Shown here: in pieces, positions 9,032 through 16,351 of the stretch
Layout of the letters: each line of letters starts with the position of its first letter
Numbering within the stretch: the first letter of the stretch is position 1
Assembly: GCA_047602295.1 (NCBI GenBank)
Contig: JASGHP010000001.1
Coordinates: forward strand, 3,038,001-3,102,000
Origin: JACMLD01 sp047602295
GTDB lineage: Bacteria; Bacteroidota; Bacteroidia; Chitinophagales; Chitinophagaceae
Reading direction: 5' to 3'
DNA length: 64,000 nucleotides
Made by a program: the position numbers and the translations under genes
The notes under the pieces: generated by a model
What the model was told of the DNA's origin: nothing
The model's database searches: none
What the model saw: the letters and a program-made list of their open reading frames with translations, nothing else

Positions 9032-10537
9032 ATGGGTAAGCCAACGGGTTTTATGGAATTTACGCGGGAGCTTCCAGGTAAAAAATCTGTGCAGGAGCGT
9101 ATTGGAAACTACAATGAGTTTATTGAACGATATGCAGATGAAAAGCTGAATCAGCAGGCTGCACGTTGCATGAACTGTGGTATTCCTTTTTGTCATAGTG
9201 GTTGCCCCCTTGGCAATGTGATTCCGGAATTTAACGATGCAGTCTATCAGAAGAATTGGCAGGATGCATATGATATACTTACTTCCACTAATAATTTTCC
9301 TGAATTTACCGGGAGGATATGCCCGGCTCCCTGTGAGAGTGCTTGCGTGCTAGGCATCAATCAGCCTGCTATTACTATTGAGGAAATTGAAAAGCATATT
9401 ATAGAAATAGCTTTTGATAAAGGTTTTGTGAAAGCAAGAAAACCAAATATCAGAACCGGTAAAAAGATTGCAGTCATTGGTTCAGGTCCTGCAGGGTTAG
9501 CGGCGGCGGCTCAATTAAATTATGCAGGTCATTCTGTTACTGTGTATGAGAGGGACGATGCGCCGGGAGGATTATTACGGTATGGCATACCCGATTTTAA
9601 ATTGGAAAAATGGGTAATTGATCGCAGGATAAAGTTGATGGAAGAGGAAGGAGTGTCATTCATTTGCAATGCTAATGTAGGCGTAAACGTTAGTATCAAT
9701 GACTTGCTTAGGGAAAATCATGCTATAGTATTAGCGGGTGGTTCTACCATTCCAAGAGATTTGAAAATACCCGGACGTGAGTTAAATGGTGTTTACTACG
9801 CTATGCAGTTCTTAAAACAACAGAATAAGCGTAATGCTGGTAAAGATCCTTTTGCCAACCCTGATATTGAAAGCAATATTTTCCCTGAAGCTTTAATGGC
9901 TACTGGTAAAAATGTAGTTGTAATTGGTGGGGGAGATACAGGCAGCGATTGTGTAGGTACATCTAATCGTCATGGAGCTGTTTCTGTAACGCAATTCGAA
10001 TTATTGCCAAAGCCGCCAGACGGAAGAACTGTATACATGCCCTGGCCTTCTTATCCAATGACATTGAAAGTTTCATCGTCGCATGAAGAAGGTGCACAGC
10101 GTCACTGGGCCATTGCTACCAAAGAATTTATTTCAGACGGAAAAGGCAATCTGAAAGCGCTTAAGATTGTTGATTTGGAATGGGCAACAGGACCAGATGG
10201 CAGAGCTTCGCAGTTTAAAGAAATAGCAGGAAGTGAGCGGGAGATACCTTGTGAGCTTACTTTGCTTGCCATGGGTTTTGTAAATCCACAGCAAGAAGGT
10301 TTATTGGCAGAATTAGGTGTTGATTTGGATGAAAGAGGAAATGTAAAAGCTGCAGAAAAATCTTACAAAACCAATATACCAAAAGTGTTTACCGCTGGTG
10401 ATATGCGTCGTGGCCAAAGTCTTGTAGTTTGGGCAATCAGTGAAGGAAGGGAATGTGCGAGAAAAGTAGACGAGTTTTTAAATGATGGTGTATCTATTCT
10501 TGAAAGTAAGGATGAGAACCTGCTTTTAGCGCTTTAA
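9032..10537 (+). CDS. gltD: Glutamate synthase, small subunit
   Basis: The beta subunit oxidises NADPH on FAD and passes electrons through Fe-S clusters to GltB. The 501-residue protein has N-terminal cysteine groups for 4Fe-4S clusters (CMNCGIPFCHSGCP and CPAPCESAC), an FAD-binding IGSGPAGLAAAAQ and an NADPH-binding IGGGDTGSDC. The length matches the family. It is co-directional with gltB and a terminator follows at 10563. The 113-bp gap from gltB contains short near-direct repeats of the type taagttgtaag and taagtggtaag. Confidence 0.97.
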   Translation: MGKPTGFMEFTRELPGKKSVQERIGNYNEFIERYADEKLNQQAARCMNCGIPFCHSGCPLGNVIPEFNDAVYQKNWQDAYDILTSTNNFPEFTGRICPAPCESACVLGINQPAITIEEIEKHIIEIAFDKGFVKARKPNIRTGKKIAVIGSGPAGLAAAAQLNYAGHSVTVYERDDAPGGLLRYGIPDFKLEKWVIDRRIKLMEEEGVSFICNANVGVNVSINDLLRENHAIVLAGGSTIPRDLKIPGRELNGVYYAMQFLKQQNKRNAGKDPFANPDIESNIFPEALMATGKNVVVIGGGDTGSDCVGTSNRHGAVSVTQFELLPKPPDGRTVYMPWPSYPMTLKVSSSHEEGAQRHWAIATKEFISDGKGNLKALKIVDLEWATGPDGRASQFKEIAGSEREIPCELTLLAMGFVNPQQEGLLAELGVDLDERGNVKAAEKSYKTNIPKVFTAGDMRRGQSLVVWAISEGRECARKVDEFLNDGVSILESKDENLLLAL

Positions 10538-10562
10538 TTTAGTCTTTTAGAATAATTATAGT

Positions 10563-10594
10563 ATCCAGTCCCACAGGGACTGGATATTTTTTTG
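10563..10594 (+). terminator. Intrinsic terminator after gltD
   Basis: ATCCAGTCCC and GGGACTGGAT form a 10-bp perfect stem around ACA, followed by a T-rich tract. Confidence 0.92.
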
Positions 10595-10906
10595 TCACTT
10601 ATTTATATTATAAATTTATATAATGTGAATTATTCGATACGAATTTGTATTTTTTTATCAATTCTTCCACAAATTTAAACAATTAGAAATTCAGCGTTTA
10701 GCAATGATTTTGGGTTTTATAAGCAGTGACGATCTGAGGATCAATTATATAGATCAAAACTTTTTAAACAAGAACGTATATAAATAATATATTATAAAAA
10801 ATTATATATTAACATTTGCGTTTTATTTGATCGTTTTAAGTTATTTTAGCTAAATATTATTAAATGTTCATTGTTTCTATTATTACTTTAACTAAAAACT
10901 AAAGCG
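10595..10906. other. AT-rich intergenic region upstream of the first amt gene
   Basis: About 310 bp with no coding potential. It is strongly AT-rich and must hold the promoter and leader of the ammonium transporter gene. A small GATCTGAGGATC inverted repeat is visible near 10731-10742. I cannot assign a -7/-33 promoter with confidence. Confidence 0.5.
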
Positions 10907-12265
10907 ATGCTTAAACTAACTTTAAAAAAGGTACTCCCATTTCTAATCCTGGCGGTTGTTTCTGTTATTGCCATTTTTATTAAACCTGATGCTCCTTTTG
11001 ACGGTTCGAAAATTTACAGCGGGTCTGATATGGCCTGGATAATTGTGGCTACTGCTTTGGTGTTTATTATGACGCCTGGTCTGGCCTTTTTTTACGGTGG
11101 CATGGTGAACAGGAAAAACGTATTGTCTACCATGATTAAAAGTTTCGTGGCGGCTGGTATCGTAAGTATCCTTTGGTTGGTTTTTGGATTTAGCATGTCT
11201 TTCGGTCCGTCAATAAACGGCGTTATAGGAAATCCTGCAACATTTGCCTTCTTTAAAGGCGTTTTCTCTTCAGCACCATGGCCTGGTGGTCCAACCATTC
11301 CAATGCCATTGTTTGCATTGTTTCAATTAATGTTTGCAATCATTACTCCTGCCCTGGTAGTAGGTGCCGTTGCAGAACGTGTTCGCTTCACTGCTTACGT
11401 ATTGTTTATTGTTCTTTTTTGTATTCTTATATATTTCCCTGTTGCGCATTGGGCATGGCATCCAGAAGGATTTCTTGCTAAAATGGGTGTGTTAGACTTT
11501 GCAGGTGGTACTGTGGTACACATCACTGCAGGTTGCGCTGCACTTGCTGGTGCTATCGTTCTTAAAAGAAGAAAATCGCATATCGAAAAACAGGAAATGC
11601 ATCCTGCTAATGTGCCTTATGTATTGATCGGTACAGGCCTTCTTTGGTTTGGTTGGTTCGGTTTCAATGCAGGTTCTGCTTTAGCTTCAAATGACCTGGC
11701 TGTTTCTGCATTTGCTGCTACTAATACTGCTGCCGCTTCTGCAGGTCTTACCTGGATGTTCTTTGATGTTATGAGAGGCAAAAAACCTTCTGTACTTGGC
11801 TTTTGCATTGGTGCAGTTGTAGGTCTTGTTGCAATTACGCCTGGTTCTGGTTTTGTAGGCGCTGCAAATAGTGCGTTTATCGGTTTTATAGCTGCTATTA
11901 TTTCTAATCTTGTTTGCACATGGAAAGCAAAAACTTCACTTGATGATACGTTAGACGTATTTCCTTGCCATGGTGTAGGCGGTATGGTTGGCATGTTGCT
12001 GACAGGTGTATTTGCGAATAAAGCTGTAAACTCAGTTGTAACAAACGAAGGTCTTTTCTACGGCGGCGGTTTATTTGGTCCTCAGTTTATAGGTATGGCA
12101 ATTGTTGTTACTTATAGCTTTGTAGTTTCTTTCATCATATTCAAATTCATCAACTTTATATTGCCATTGCGTGTAAGTGTAGAAGAAGAAGAAATGGGTC
12201 TTGATGCATCTCAGCACGATGAAAAATATGTACAAGGTACATTGCTGGTAAAAAACAGTGACTAA
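10907..12265 (+). CDS. amt: Ammonium transporter, Amt family (first copy)
   Basis: An inner-membrane channel for NH4+/NH3 uptake. The 452-residue sequence has about 11-12 hydrophobic segments. The pore signature GGTVVHITAG carries the first histidine of the twin-His pair (H205) and VFPCHGVGGM the second (H355). The aromatic gate region and FGWFGFNAGS are present. The cytoplasmic tail after the last helix is short and has no fused P-II domain. It lies downstream of gltBD but behind a terminator, so it has its own promoter. It is followed by a porin gene and a second amt gene. No glnK is adjacent, which is unusual. Confidence 0.96.
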   Translation: MLKLTLKKVLPFLILAVVSVIAIFIKPDAPFDGSKIYSGSDMAWIIVATALVFIMTPGLAFFYGGMVNRKNVLSTMIKSFVAAGIVSILWLVFGFSMSFGPSINGVIGNPATFAFFKGVFSSAPWPGGPTIPMPLFALFQLMFAIITPALVVGAVAERVRFTAYVLFIVLFCILIYFPVAHWAWHPEGFLAKMGVLDFAGGTVVHITAGCAALAGAIVLKRRKSHIEKQEMHPANVPYVLIGTGLLWFGWFGFNAGSALASNDLAVSAFAATNTAAASAGLTWMFFDVMRGKKPSVLGFCIGAVVGLVAITPGSGFVGAANSAFIGFIAAIISNLVCTWKAKTSLDDTLDVFPCHGVGGMVGMLLTGVFANKAVNSVVTNEGLFYGGGLFGPQFIGMAIVVTYSFVVSFIIFKFINFILPLRVSVEEEEMGLDASQHDEKYVQGTLLVKNSD

Positions 12266-12361
12266 TAAAGTAAGTGAAGTTAGGTTACTAAGGTATTCTA
12301 CTGGTACTTGAATTTGCCTGGAATACAAGTTTAATATCGCGATTTATTCATGCTTCATAAA

Positions 12362-12416
12362 AAAAGGTACGGTTACATGATACGCTTCTGACCAAGCTCA
12401 TATAACCATACCTTTT
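12362..12416. terminator. Long imperfect inverted repeat between amt and the porin gene
   Basis: Two 19-nt arms (12362-12380 and 12398-12416) differ at only two positions, around a 17-nt loop. The right arm ends in TTTT. It may terminate the amt transcript, but it also lies 23 bp before the porin start, so it could shape that leader. On the minus strand both mismatches become G-U pairs. Confidence 0.6.
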
Positions 12417-12439
12417 ATTTAACCTTAAAATCAACTGCA

Positions 12440-13504
12440 ATGTTAAGAAAAATCTCTTTTTCGGCAATGGCATTGGTATGCCTTGCAAATGCCAATGCCC
12501 AGGACTCCACAAAAGCAGCAGAGCCTGCAAAAACAACCACTATTACAGGTTCTGTAGACGTTTACTACAGGTTTAATTTTGCCAATCGCAACAAAGGTTC
12601 ACTTTCTACAAACAATGCAACCAGCTTTACCAATTCTCACAATTCATTCGAATTAGGTATGGCTTCTGTTAAGCTGGCTCATTCTTTCGGTAAAATCGGA
12701 GCTGTTGTAGACCTTGGTTTTGGTACCCGTGCCAAAGAGTTTTCGTACAATGAAACAGGTATTACTCAGTCTGTTAAGCAGGCATATTTAACCTTTGCTC
12801 CTTCCAGCAAAGTAACGTTTACAGCAGGTAAATTTGCAACCCATGTTGGATATGAACTGCTGGACCCTCAATTGAACAGGAACTATAGCATGAGCTATAT
12901 GTTCTCTTACGGACCATTTTCTCATACAGGTTTGAAAATGGACGTAGCTACATCTTCTACTACCGGGTTTATGATTGGTATTGCAAACCCAACCGATTAT
13001 ATCTCTGCTCCGTTTGAAAATAAATTTTTATTGGCACAATTTCACGCAGGTACTGCCAATGGAAAATTTACCGGTTATCTTAACTACGTTGGTGGAAAAG
13101 ATACTGCCAAAACTTCTCAGCGCCAGGTGGATTTGACCATCCTTACCAAAATCACTGATAAGTTTGGAATAGGTGCAAACGGTACTATGAAATGGGTTAA
13201 GCCAGATGGACTTGACAGGGAGCACTGGTCTGGAGCCGCACTTTACTTAAATGTAGACCCAACAGAAAAATTTGGTTTCACTATACGTGGAGAGAAATTC
13301 TGGGACAAGAAAAATGTTACCGGTTATTTTGGCACCAACTTGTATGAAGTTACAGCTACGCTCAATATCAAGCCAATGGCGGGTTTAATGATTATGCCTG
13401 AATTACGCCTTGATGGGGCTTCCGACCCTTACTTTGTAAAACATGATGGAACAGGAACTAAAAGCACTTTTACTGCCTTAGTTGCTGCTGTGTATAGCTT
13501 TTAA
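12440..13504 (+). CDS. Outer-membrane beta-barrel porin, BBP2/OmpL-like
   Basis: The 354-residue protein has a signal peptide ending ANANAQ. Alternating amphipathic strands follow, with frequent aromatic residues at strand ends, and the last residue is F (VAAVYSF), the typical outer-membrane insertion signal. I place it in the 'putative beta-barrel porin-2, OmpL-like' family from the overall pattern (GSVDVYYRFNF near the start, KFATHVGYELLDP in the middle). It sits between two ammonium transporter genes and may supply the periplasm with ammonium or small nitrogen compounds. That role is inference. The hairpin at 13535 ends its transcript. Confidence 0.8.
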   Translation: MLRKISFSAMALVCLANANAQDSTKAAEPAKTTTITGSVDVYYRFNFANRNKGSLSTNNATSFTNSHNSFELGMASVKLAHSFGKIGAVVDLGFGTRAKEFSYNETGITQSVKQAYLTFAPSSKVTFTAGKFATHVGYELLDPQLNRNYSMSYMFSYGPFSHTGLKMDVATSSTTGFMIGIANPTDYISAPFENKFLLAQFHAGTANGKFTGYLNYVGGKDTAKTSQRQVDLTILTKITDKFGIGANGTMKWVKPDGLDREHWSGAALYLNVDPTEKFGFTIRGEKFWDKKNVTGYFGTNLYEVTATLNIKPMAGLMIMPELRLDGASDPYFVKHDGTGTKSTFTALVAAVYSF

Positions 13505-13534
13505 TTAATTGCTATCATTCATTAAACTTTATAT

Positions 13535-13569
13535 AATGGTGGCGGTTTGTTTTTATAACCGCCACCATT
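13535..13569 (+). terminator. Hairpin after the porin gene
   Basis: AATGGTGGCGGTT pairs with AACCGCCACCATT, a 13-bp perfect stem with a 9-nt T-rich loop. The T-run after it is weak, so it may also be an mRNA stabiliser. Confidence 0.75.
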
Positions 13570-13704
13570 TACCTAATCTGGTTCTTGCTATAAATACCTT
13601 GCCTGTTTAAAAATGCCCTTCTTTAATACTACTACTGCTACTACTACATTTTAACCCTCTTATTGCTGCTGGGATATTTTATTAATTAACCTAAACTCCA
13701 GCGC

Positions 13705-15246
13705 ATGTTTTTAAAAAACTTTATTACAGGCAGACGAAGCCAGTCGCTTCCAGGTACAACAAAGCTCACCAAAGCCGAAAAATGGCGAATGGCGGGCATT
13801 ATCTTTTCAGGTAAGATCATCGGATTAGGCATTGTTTTATTAGCCATGGGCTTTTTGCCCTCCATCTTATTGGGTACACCGGCGCACGCACAGGGTGCTC
13901 CTGCGCCTTATACGCCGCATGAAACAGTTTTGATAAACACTGCCAATACCATATGGACCTTGGTGGCAGCGTTTTTGGTTTTTGGCATGCAGGCCGGCTT
14001 TGTAATGTTAGAAGCTGGATTTGCACGCAAACGCGAAACCGTTAACGTGCTAATGGAATGTATTTTTGACACCTGCCTTTGCGGTATTCTTTTCTGGGCA
14101 GTTGGTTATGCATTTATGTTTAGTTCAGGAAATGGTTTTATAGGAACGCACTGGTTCTTTTTACAAGGTGCTCCTGAAACTTATTTTGCTACAGGCATAC
14201 CTATCCTTGCACACTGGATTTTTCAGTATGCATTTGCAGATACCTGCTCAACCATTGTATCTGGCGCTATGATTGGACGCACCAGTTTCCGTGGAGATAT
14301 TCTTTATAGCATTGGTATTACGGGCTTCATTTATCCAATACTAGGCCATTGGTGCTGGGGCCCGGATGGGTTTCTTGCATTGATGGGAAGCACAGGTAAT
14401 TTCCTTCCATCTCTTGGCAATTTCTTCCGCGACTTTGCTGGTTCTACAGTTGTTCATACTATTGGTGGCATAGCTTCACTCGCTGGTGCAATGGTTTTAG
14501 GGCCAAGACTGGGTCGTGTTTTTAAAAGAGATGGAGGTGGACCACCTGCTCCGCATAACCTTACACTTGGTGCTGTTGGTGCATTTATCTTATGGTTTGG
14601 ATGGTACGGATTTAACCCCGGCAGTACACTTTCTGCTGTAGACATGCAGGGGATAGGCCGTGTTGCTACTAATACTACTTTGGCTGCTTGTTCGGGTGGT
14701 ATGGCTGCTATGTACCTGGCGCTTTGGTTCGGTGATACAAAAGGCAAATTTGATGTTGGATTTACAGTAAACGGTTTGCTTGGAGGCTTGGTTGCTATCA
14801 CATGTCCTTGCTATTGGGTTTCTCCATTAGGGGCTGTTTTACTGGGTGCAATAGCTGGTCTGGTTGTATACCTGGGAACACATTTACTGGAAAGACTTAG
14901 GATTGATGATCCAATCGGCGCTGTAGTTGTTCACGGTTTTTGTGGCATTTGGGGAACGATATCGTTAGGCTTTTTTGCCTGCGGACAATATGGTGCAACA
15001 GGACCAACTGGTGCGGATAATTCTGCACCGGTTGCAGGATTGTTTTATGGCGGTGGCGTAGGTGTGCTGAAAGCACAGTTTATTGGAAGCTTCATTATTA
15101 CAGTGGCTACTTTTATAGTTGCATATGTACTAATGTGGGTTATCCAAAAATTGCCTTACCCATGGAAATTGCGTGTGGAAGCTGAAGGTGAGCTTGCTGG
15201 CCTGGATGTATTTGAACATGGCACAGAAGCTTATCCGGCTCAATAA
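13705..15246 (+). CDS. amt: Ammonium transporter, Amt family (second, divergent copy)
   Basis: This 513-residue Amt protein is only distantly similar to the first copy. It has an extra N-terminal segment of about 65 residues with a hydrophobic helix ending GTPAHAQG, like a cleavable signal, before the first channel helix. The twin histidines are H251 in TVVHTIGG and H410 in VVVHGFCG. FGWYGFNPGS is conserved. Alternative in-frame starts within the extension exist (for example M29), but the first ATG is well placed. It may be a homologue with different affinity or regulation from the first copy. It is last in the nitrogen block and is followed by a terminator. Confidence 0.95.
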   Translation: MFLKNFITGRRSQSLPGTTKLTKAEKWRMAGIIFSGKIIGLGIVLLAMGFLPSILLGTPAHAQGAPAPYTPHETVLINTANTIWTLVAAFLVFGMQAGFVMLEAGFARKRETVNVLMECIFDTCLCGILFWAVGYAFMFSSGNGFIGTHWFFLQGAPETYFATGIPILAHWIFQYAFADTCSTIVSGAMIGRTSFRGDILYSIGITGFIYPILGHWCWGPDGFLALMGSTGNFLPSLGNFFRDFAGSTVVHTIGGIASLAGAMVLGPRLGRVFKRDGGGPPAPHNLTLGAVGAFILWFGWYGFNPGSTLSAVDMQGIGRVATNTTLAACSGGMAAMYLALWFGDTKGKFDVGFTVNGLLGGLVAITCPCYWVSPLGAVLLGAIAGLVVYLGTHLLERLRIDDPIGAVVVHGFCGIWGTISLGFFACGQYGATGPTGADNSAPVAGLFYGGGVGVLKAQFIGSFIITVATFIVAYVLMWVIQKLPYPWKLRVEAEGELAGLDVFEHGTEAYPAQ

Positions 15247-15276
15247 TTATAGTAATCATCGCATTGAATAAATCGA

Positions 15277-15306
15277 AAAAGGGCATCCATTAATGGATGC
15301 CCTTTT
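15277..15306 (+). terminator. Intrinsic terminator after the second amt gene
   Basis: AAAAGGGCATCCAT pairs with ATGGATGCCCTTTT around TA. The symmetrical A and T flanks mean it can also serve the convergent small gene on the minus strand. Confidence 0.9.
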
Positions 15307-15333
15307 ATATTTCCTTTTGTGAGGTTTGTCAGT

Positions 15334-15555
15334 TTATTTTTGAACTGAAACACGGCTTGAGCCTTTTGCAGCAAGCAGTATTACCAGGCCAATAATAAAA
15401 GCAACTGAGCCAATTACGGCTGCAGGGCTCATTGATGAGTCTACCTGGGCAGCGCCATCGCTATTAGCGTTTGCCAGAGCCGGAACTGCCATTGAAGCAA
15501 ACATTGAAAATGTCAACAGGATTTTGGATGTACGAGATTTTAAAAACTTTTTCAT
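15334..15555 (-). CDS. Small exported protein with one membrane helix (73 aa)
   Basis: I take the start at the ATG at 15555 because it begins a good signal peptide (MKKFLKSRTSKILLTFSMFA, ending near VPALANA). The reading frame upstream is open for about 100 more codons but looks non-coding. The mature part is short. It has an Asn/Asp/Ser stretch, then one hydrophobic segment (AAVIGSVAFIIGLVILLAA, about residues 45-63) and a basic end. I do not recognise the family. It converges on the second amt gene and shares its terminator. A link to ammonium transport is not shown. Confidence 0.65.
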   Translation of the reverse strand: MKKFLKSRTSKILLTFSMFASMAVPALANANSDGAAQVDSSMSPAAVIGSVAFIIGLVILLAAKGSSRVSVQK

Positions 15556-16043
15556 TTTTGGTATTTTAAAAAAATAAAACAAATGATTGATAATCAATTT
15601 AACGATGCAATGTAAATACAAATTATAGCCTAGTGAACAAAAGGGCTTCATACCAACATGCATGCAAAAAAATAATAATATGATATTTTGCAGAGAACTG
15701 ATTATTACTAAACGAAAGCAGTAAATTATAGGTGTTAAAGATTGAAGTATGCAATGTGTTTTTTGTGGAAATGGCCTTAATGACACATATTTATTTAGCA
15801 ATTTTAGAAAATCGGCTTTTTTGTTAATGTTCAAAATGTGGATAAAATAATCCATCCTCTGCACAGAAGCTTAAAAACCTTAATAAAGTAGAAGATGAAA
15901 ATAACTAAGCATAATTACATATTAATAAAAATTATATATGAATATTTTAATCAAGATTTGTAAAATATATGAGTGTTCGAACATAAAAACTCTTATTTTT
16001 GACTTGTTGAAATAAAATATGTCATATAATTATTTTTTTAACT
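15556..16043. other. AT-rich non-coding stretch
   Basis: About 490 bp between the two small genes. It is very AT-rich and contains no convincing coding frame, tRNA or repeat that I can see. It must carry the promoters of both divergent small genes. Confidence 0.5.
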
Positions 16044-16220
16044 ATGACTTCATTCGACAAACAGCATAAATACAATTCAAGTGTATTTTCAAAGTTCCCT
16101 GGGCTTTTTCTATTTGTAATTGAAAAGGTATTTTCAGGGCATACAGGTTTTAAGAAGCTCGTTCCTGTAGCAGTTTCAGTTGAAATTAAGAGTGCTTTTA
16201 AGAACTCTTCAAAGATCTAG
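16044..16220 (+). CDS. Unrecognised small protein (58 aa)
   Basis: An ATG at 16044 opens a 58-codon frame ending in TAG at 16218-16220. The peptide begins MTSFDKQHKYNSSVFSKFPG and continues with a short hydrophobic part (GLFLFVIEKVF) and a Lys/Ser-rich tail. It has no signal peptide or known motif that I recognise. In favour of a real gene are the isolated frame in an AT-rich gap, normal codon choice, and the terminator-like hairpin about 35 bp after the stop. It could instead be chance in non-coding DNA. Confidence 0.45.
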   Translation: MTSFDKQHKYNSSVFSKFPGLFLFVIEKVFSGHTGFKKLVPVAVSVEIKSAFKNSSKI

Positions 16221-16255
16221 AAATTAAGATTTTCATATAGGCAAGCAATCGTTGA

Positions 16256-16290
16256 GGCTGTCCATTTCCATGGATGGCCCTTTTTTTTAA
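16256..16290 (+). terminator. Hairpin plus T-run after the 58-aa frame
   Basis: GGCTGTCCAT pairs with ATGGATGGCC (with wobble pairs) around TTCC, followed by eight T. Confidence 0.75.
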
Positions 16291-16351
16291 TCCAGGCTAT
16301 TTGTTTATAACTAATTTTTTAGTTGTATTTTCGATCCAGTAAAATTCATTT

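Noticed and set aside
15556..15864. N-terminal extension of the minus-strand small exported protein frame
   Set aside because: Codon choice and hydrophobic, Cys/Phe-rich content look non-coding. The internal ATG begins a proper signal peptide.
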